In this document: piece by piece, positions 5,684 to 5,704 of the stretch | Position numbering within the stretch: position 1 is the first letter of the stretch | Layout: each line of letters begins with the position of its first letter | NCBI GenBank assembly: GCA_029933895.1 | Contig: JAOZNG010000083.1 | Span: forward strand, 1 to 5,704 | Direction: 5' to 3' | Length of the DNA: 5,704 bases | Origin: an archaeon | GTDB taxonomy: Archaea > Altiarchaeota > Altiarchaeia > IMC4 > QMZM01 | Program-made: the position numbers and the translations under genes | Notes under the pieces: generated by a model | Seen by the model: only the letters and a program-made list of their open reading frames with translations | Databases searched by the model: none | What the model was told of the DNA's origin: nothing

Positions 5684-5703
5684 TTTAGGCTTTCTGGCCT
5701 AAA
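5684..5703. repeat. seven-base-pair stem-loop at the window edge
   Basis: TTTAGGC (5684-5690) and GCCTAAA (5697-5703) form a perfect stem around a six-base loop. It lies about 130 bases after the lipoprotein stop and could be a terminator hairpin or the edge of an inverted repeat that continues beyond the window. No T tract is visible before the sequence ends. Confidence 0.4.
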
Positions 5704-5704
5704 A

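Overview
The window looks like a piece of a chromosome from an archaeon of moderate, uneven GC content. Signs of this are TATA boxes about 25 bases before inferred start sites, a probably leaderless Lrp-type gene, archaeal-type GGAGGTGA ribosome binding sites, a DUF2178-like membrane protein overlapping a small XRE regulator, and a Thr-rich lipoprotein. I cannot place the lineage further from sequence alone.

Layout. At the left edge, on the minus strand, an ammonium transporter gene (amt) runs directly into glnK (PII signalling protein), followed by a poly-T terminator-like tract. The amt copy lacks its first transmembrane helix: recognisable Amt sequence extends 12 codons upstream of the first ATG and then stops in unrelated DNA, so the gene appears 5'-truncated by rearrangement, frameshift or misassembly. 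Divergent from it is a two-gene plus-strand cassette of a four-helix membrane protein (DUF2178-like) and a 65-residue XRE helix-turn-helix protein, overlapping by ATGA. A TATA box and a cluster of TGTTA/TAACA half-sites lie at its promoter, suggesting autoregulation.

Convergent with that cassette, three independent minus-strand genes follow: a class I SAM methyltransferase (UbiE/Methyltransf_11 type), a 58-residue charged protein ending in a PCNA-binding-like motif (QRTLFDIV), and a membrane-anchored protein with four external cysteines. A second TATA plus CTAAC/GTTAG arrangement, resembling the XRE operator, sits between the last two.

The right part is plus-strand: an Lrp/AsnC-family regulator, divergent from the membrane-anchored protein and probably leaderless, then a secreted lipoprotein with a Thr-rich linker and its own promoter. 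The last 148 bases hold no convincing gene but have an open reading segment on both strands and two short inverted repeats.

Functionally, the amt-glnK pair is a nitrogen-assimilation module (ammonium uptake gated by PII), the DUF2178/XRE pair is a self-contained regulatory cassette, and the rest are single genes with no visible common pathway. I see no defence system, CRISPR array, complete insertion sequence or RNA gene.
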